A stretch of DNA of 7,207 nucleotides, from positions 1 to 7,207 of the forward strand of contig JAGALG010000045.1 of NCBI GenBank assembly GCA_017848075.1, given 5' to 3'. The translations under genes and the position numbers were made by a program. Shown in pieces: positions 5,204 through 7,207 of this stretch (positions are counted from its first letter, which is position 1; every line of letters starts with the position of its first letter). Source of the DNA: Oscillospiraceae bacterium. Its GTDB lineage: Bacteria > Bacillota > Clostridia > Oscillospirales > Ruminococcaceae. Below the pieces are notes generated by a model, which did not search any database, was not told the origin of the DNA, and was given only the letters and a program-made list of their open reading frames with translations.

Positions 5204-7015
5204 TTACTGAATTACAATATCAGAGATACCCAAAACTTCATTGGCTACCTCAGTCATCTTGCCTTTTGCAAAATCCATGTGCAGCAAAGTGCCGCCATTT
5301 TCACCATGATCTTTCAGAATATAGAGACCATTTTCGACTGCTACGGCATCGTGAACATTTTCTGCAATAATCTGCGGTTCCTTTTCGCTGTTGATCTCTT
5401 TTTCCAGCACTTGGCTATCCATGCTCATCAGATAGAGCTTATCCCCTGCCGTGCTAAGACCAATCACATACAAACCATCTGTGCTGTCATAGAGAGTAGA
5501 AGATGGCTTACCAAAAGGTTTCAGATTAAAGGTATTACCGCTCTGCTCCAAAACGGAACCATCACCGCTCAGGGTGTAACCGATTTCCAAACCGCTTTCG
5601 ATTTTGGAAACCAAATCGTTGTCCAGAGCTACTTTCTCTGGTGCCTTCATGGAGCCAACGGTATATCTGTAGACCTGATCTCCCTGCGCCCAGTAGAAGG
5701 CACCGTCTTTTTCTGTCAGATAGTACAGACCCTCTCCGTACATGTAGCTTTCCGGAACATAGAACTCAGCTGCAATCTCAAAAACATTGCCGTTGGCATC
5801 TGCTGCACAGAAGCTGCCGTCCTCCCGAATAAAGTGGAACTGTCCCTTCTGCACAAGTGCCGGAATCACGGACAAATTACTCTGCTCGGTTACGACCATC
5901 TCGTTGGAATGTTCATTCAGCCAGGAATAACCCTTATTTACGGATTCAACTAAAGCAACCGCCGCATCGGCAATAAGCTGAGTGCTTTTGCTCTGCGGAT
6001 CAAAGTGAATTACCTGTCCCACCGGATTCGCTACCAGATCGTCGATCACTGCCTGACCAATACAGGTTACTTCACCGCTGTCCTCATAGAACGACACCTC
6101 AGATACAGACTGAGCCACCTCCAGCAGTTCTCCCTTGGCCTGATCAGTAATATAAGAAAGGGTCACTGCACGGCCGCCGCCTTCCGGCATATCTACCACA
6201 TAAATATGAGCGCCATCCGGAGATACAAAGTAAACCTCCGTCAGTGTGTTATCGAAGAAGTGAGCTTCTCCGTCAGACAAGTAGCCATTGCGAACGGTGT
6301 AACTGCTGCCGTCTGCGCTGAACTCTGCTGTAGCAAAGCCCAATACGGAATCATCATCGGAGCAGAAGGCCACCATTGCAAAATCTGCTTCGATCAAATC
6401 CGTTACCGCCGTCACCTGACCTTCGCTGTAACGATACTGTACCGTCATATTGTTCTCATTTTTCACATAATAAATGGAACGGTCAGAAGCACAGGTAATA
6501 CCCTGTACGCCGCGATCGATCTCTACGGATTCACCATTTTGGAAGGAATACAGAATATAATCTGCTACTACAGCCTGACTACCGCTGTCATAGGAATTGA
6601 AGCTGCTCTGTAGGTACAGAACCTCTGAACCCAAGCGAGCAAAGTTTTCCGGTCCCATATAAGTGGAGCCTCCGCTGAGCGTCTGGGACAGCATTTCACT
6701 GAACAGCTGGTGAGAGGTCAAATCCTTCGCATTATTCAAATACATCGGAACGCTCTGCTGATTTTCTGGCAGCAAAACATGAATTCCCTGCTTATCATTG
6801 TATGCCAGCATGCTTCTCTGCTCTGCTACCTCCTCCAAAGAAAGAGTCGGCTTTTGGTTCTGTGTCGCAAACCAAACAGCGGATAGCGCAGTGCATGCCG
6901 CAACCACACAAGCGACCATCATAAGACCTTTTTTATTTTTCTTTTTTGTTTCACCACAAACGGGGCAAAGCAGTTCTCCCTCTGGAAGCTCTGCGCCACA
7001 CTTAGAACATTTCAT
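5204..7015 (-). CDS. Zinc-ribbon, single-pass membrane protein with propeller-like outer domain; function unknown
   Basis: I do not recognise a named family. From the ATG at 7015 the protein has 603 residues. An N-terminal zinc ribbon uses C3, C6, C17 and C20 (CSKC and CPVC). A basic stretch KKKNKK (24-29) precedes one hydrophobic segment (about 30-50), so the ribbon should be cytoplasmic and the rest outside the membrane. The outer part, about 550 residues, is acidic and rich in beta-strand patterns of the kind LYYL, VYFV and LYVI, repeating near 180-196, 261-276, 392-413, 430-451, 515-537 and 564-582, like blades of a beta-propeller. No enzyme motif, sortase signal or second membrane span is seen. 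GAAAGGTGA (7032-7024) lies 8 bases before this ATG, so it is preferred over the in-frame GTG at 7039. It has its own promoter. A sensor or envelope scaffold role is possible but unsupported. Confidence 0.85.
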   Translation of the reverse strand: MKCSKCGAELPEGELLCPVCGETKKKNKKGLMMVACVVAACTALSAVWFATQNQKPTLSLEEVAEQRSMLAYNDKQGIHVLLPENQQSVPMYLNNAKDLTSHQLFSEMLSQTLSGGSTYMGPENFARLGSEVLYLQSSFNSYDSGSQAVVADYILYSFQNGESVEIDRGVQGITCASDRSIYYVKNENNMTVQYRYSEGQVTAVTDLIEADFAMVAFCSDDDSVLGFATAEFSADGSSYTVRNGYLSDGEAHFFDNTLTEVYFVSPDGAHIYVVDMPEGGGRAVTLSYITDQAKGELLEVAQSVSEVSFYEDSGEVTCIGQAVIDDLVANPVGQVIHFDPQSKSTQLIADAAVALVESVNKGYSWLNEHSNEMVVTEQSNLSVIPALVQKGQFHFIREDGSFCAADANGNVFEIAAEFYVPESYMYGEGLYYLTEKDGAFYWAQGDQVYRYTVGSMKAPEKVALDNDLVSKIESGLEIGYTLSGDGSVLEQSGNTFNLKPFGKPSSTLYDSTDGLYVIGLSTAGDKLYLMSMDSQVLEKEINSEKEPQIIAENVHDAVAVENGLYILKDHGENGGTLLHMDFAKGKMTEVANEVLGISDIVIQ

Positions 7016-7023
7016 ATATAAAG

Positions 7024-7032
7024 TCACCTTTC
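7024..7032 (-). promoter_or_regulatory. Ribosome binding site that fixes the zinc-ribbon protein start
   Basis: GAAAGGTGA on the minus strand lies 8 bases ahead of the ATG at 7015. The protein then begins MKCSKCG, with the zinc ribbon at the very N-terminus as is usual for such proteins. The in-frame GTG at 7039 would place eight further residues upstream of the site. Confidence 0.75.
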
Positions 7033-7053
7033 TTTTCACACGGTATCGTTTTT

Positions 7054-7082
7054 ATTATACTGCAAGGAGCATACGCAAACAA
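7054..7082 (-). promoter_or_regulatory. Promoter of the zinc-ribbon protein gene
   Basis: On the minus strand there is a perfect -10 box TATAAT (7059-7054) and a -35 candidate TTGTTT (7082-7077) separated by 17 bases. This predicts a start of transcription near 7046 and a leader of about 30 bases. It looks like a housekeeping sigma-A promoter. It is divergent from the tRNA promoter. Confidence 0.72.
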
Positions 7083-7113
7083 TAGATAGCCTGTAAATTT
7101 TCTATACGAATGA

Positions 7114-7142
7114 TTGCATTCCGGGCTGAAATTTGCTATACT
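7114..7142 (+). promoter_or_regulatory. Promoter of the tRNA-Ser gene
   Basis: The -35 box TTGCAT (7114-7119) and -10 box TATACT (7137-7142) are separated by exactly 17 bases, and a TGC just before the -10 makes it an extended type. Transcription would begin near 7149, a few bases before the tRNA. This near-consensus structure fits a stable-RNA gene. Confidence 0.8.
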
Positions 7143-7155
7143 ATATCAGTCCCCT

Positions 7156-7207
7156 GGAGGTATACCCAAGTGGTTGAAGGGTCCGGATTCGAAATCCGGT
7201 AGGTCGG
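7156..7207 (+). tRNA. tRNA-Ser with anticodon CGA, 3' part beyond the window
   Basis: The acceptor 5' strand GGAGGTA (7156-7162) is followed by a D arm with CCC (7165-7167) pairing GGG (7179-7181). The anticodon stem CCGGA/TCCGG (7183-7187 and 7195-7199) closes the loop TTCGAAA, giving anticodon CGA (7190-7192), which reads UCG serine codons. The bases after the anticodon arm begin what should be the long variable arm of a class II tRNA. The T arm and acceptor 3' strand lie beyond the end of the window. Confidence 0.92.

Noticed and set aside
4937..5953. Open frame of 338 codons on the plus strand
   Set aside because: It runs antisense across the hemW start, the intergenic hairpin and the 3' half of the zinc-ribbon gene, both of which have clear starts and protein features. 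Its translation has no recognisable domain and an odd composition, rich in His, Gln, Cys and Phe, and no ribosome binding site was found.
6005..6613. Open frame of 202 codons on the plus strand
   Set aside because: It is antisense to the zinc-ribbon gene, with many Ile, Tyr, His and Cys residues as expected for a shadow frame. No start signal or known motif is seen.
1..7207. CRISPR array, insertion sequence, riboswitch or toxin-antitoxin pair
   Set aside because: No regularly spaced repeats, transposase motifs, long structured leaders or paired small genes were seen. Nearly all the window is filled by well-supported genes.

Overview
The window reads as chromosomal DNA of a Gram-positive anaerobe, most likely a member of Clostridia (Eubacteriales, in the broad Oscillospiraceae/Ruminococcaceae range). 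The evidence is the Clostridium-type nifS-nifU-mnmA cluster, strong purine-rich ribosome binding sites, intrinsic terminators with T tracts, a zinc-ribbon membrane protein of a kind common in these bacteria, and roughly 50% G+C by eye. The genus cannot be named from this sequence alone.

Plus strand, 1-2811: a three-gene operon for sulfur transfer. NifS/IscS (54-1238) takes sulfur from cysteine. NifU/IscU (1266-1721) is the scaffold on which Fe-S clusters are built. MnmA (1714-2763), whose start overlaps the nifU stop, uses the sulfur to make 2-thiouridine at tRNA position 34. A strong intrinsic terminator (2771-2811) ends the operon. The promoter lies at or just beyond the left edge of the window.

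Plus strand, 2812-4019: one tyrosine recombinase/integrase gene (2871-4019) with all catalytic residues present but no excisionase, cargo genes or recognisable attachment repeats beside it. It carries an apparent insertion of about 35 residues after its first catalytic box. It ends 3 bases from hemW, and its last codons contain the hemW terminator on the opposite strand.

Minus strand, 7082-3987: a promoter (7054-7082) drives a large zinc-ribbon, single-pass membrane protein with a propeller-like outer domain and unknown function (5204-7015). A moderate hairpin (5163-5194) follows, then hemW (4023-5144), a radical SAM protein related to heme trafficking, which ends at its own terminator (3987-4017).

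Right edge: a tRNA-Ser gene with anticodon CGA (7156 onward, cut by the window end) reads away from the zinc-ribbon gene, with a near-consensus promoter at 7114-7142.

The functional links are Fe-S chemistry (NifS and NifU supply clusters such as the one HemW needs) and tRNA biology (NifS supplies sulfur to MnmA). I see no convincing new multi-gene system. The points most worth a second look are the solitary integrase, its insertion and shared 3' end with hemW, the cysteine pattern of MnmA, the metal-binding tail of NifU, and the uncharacterised zinc-ribbon/propeller protein.
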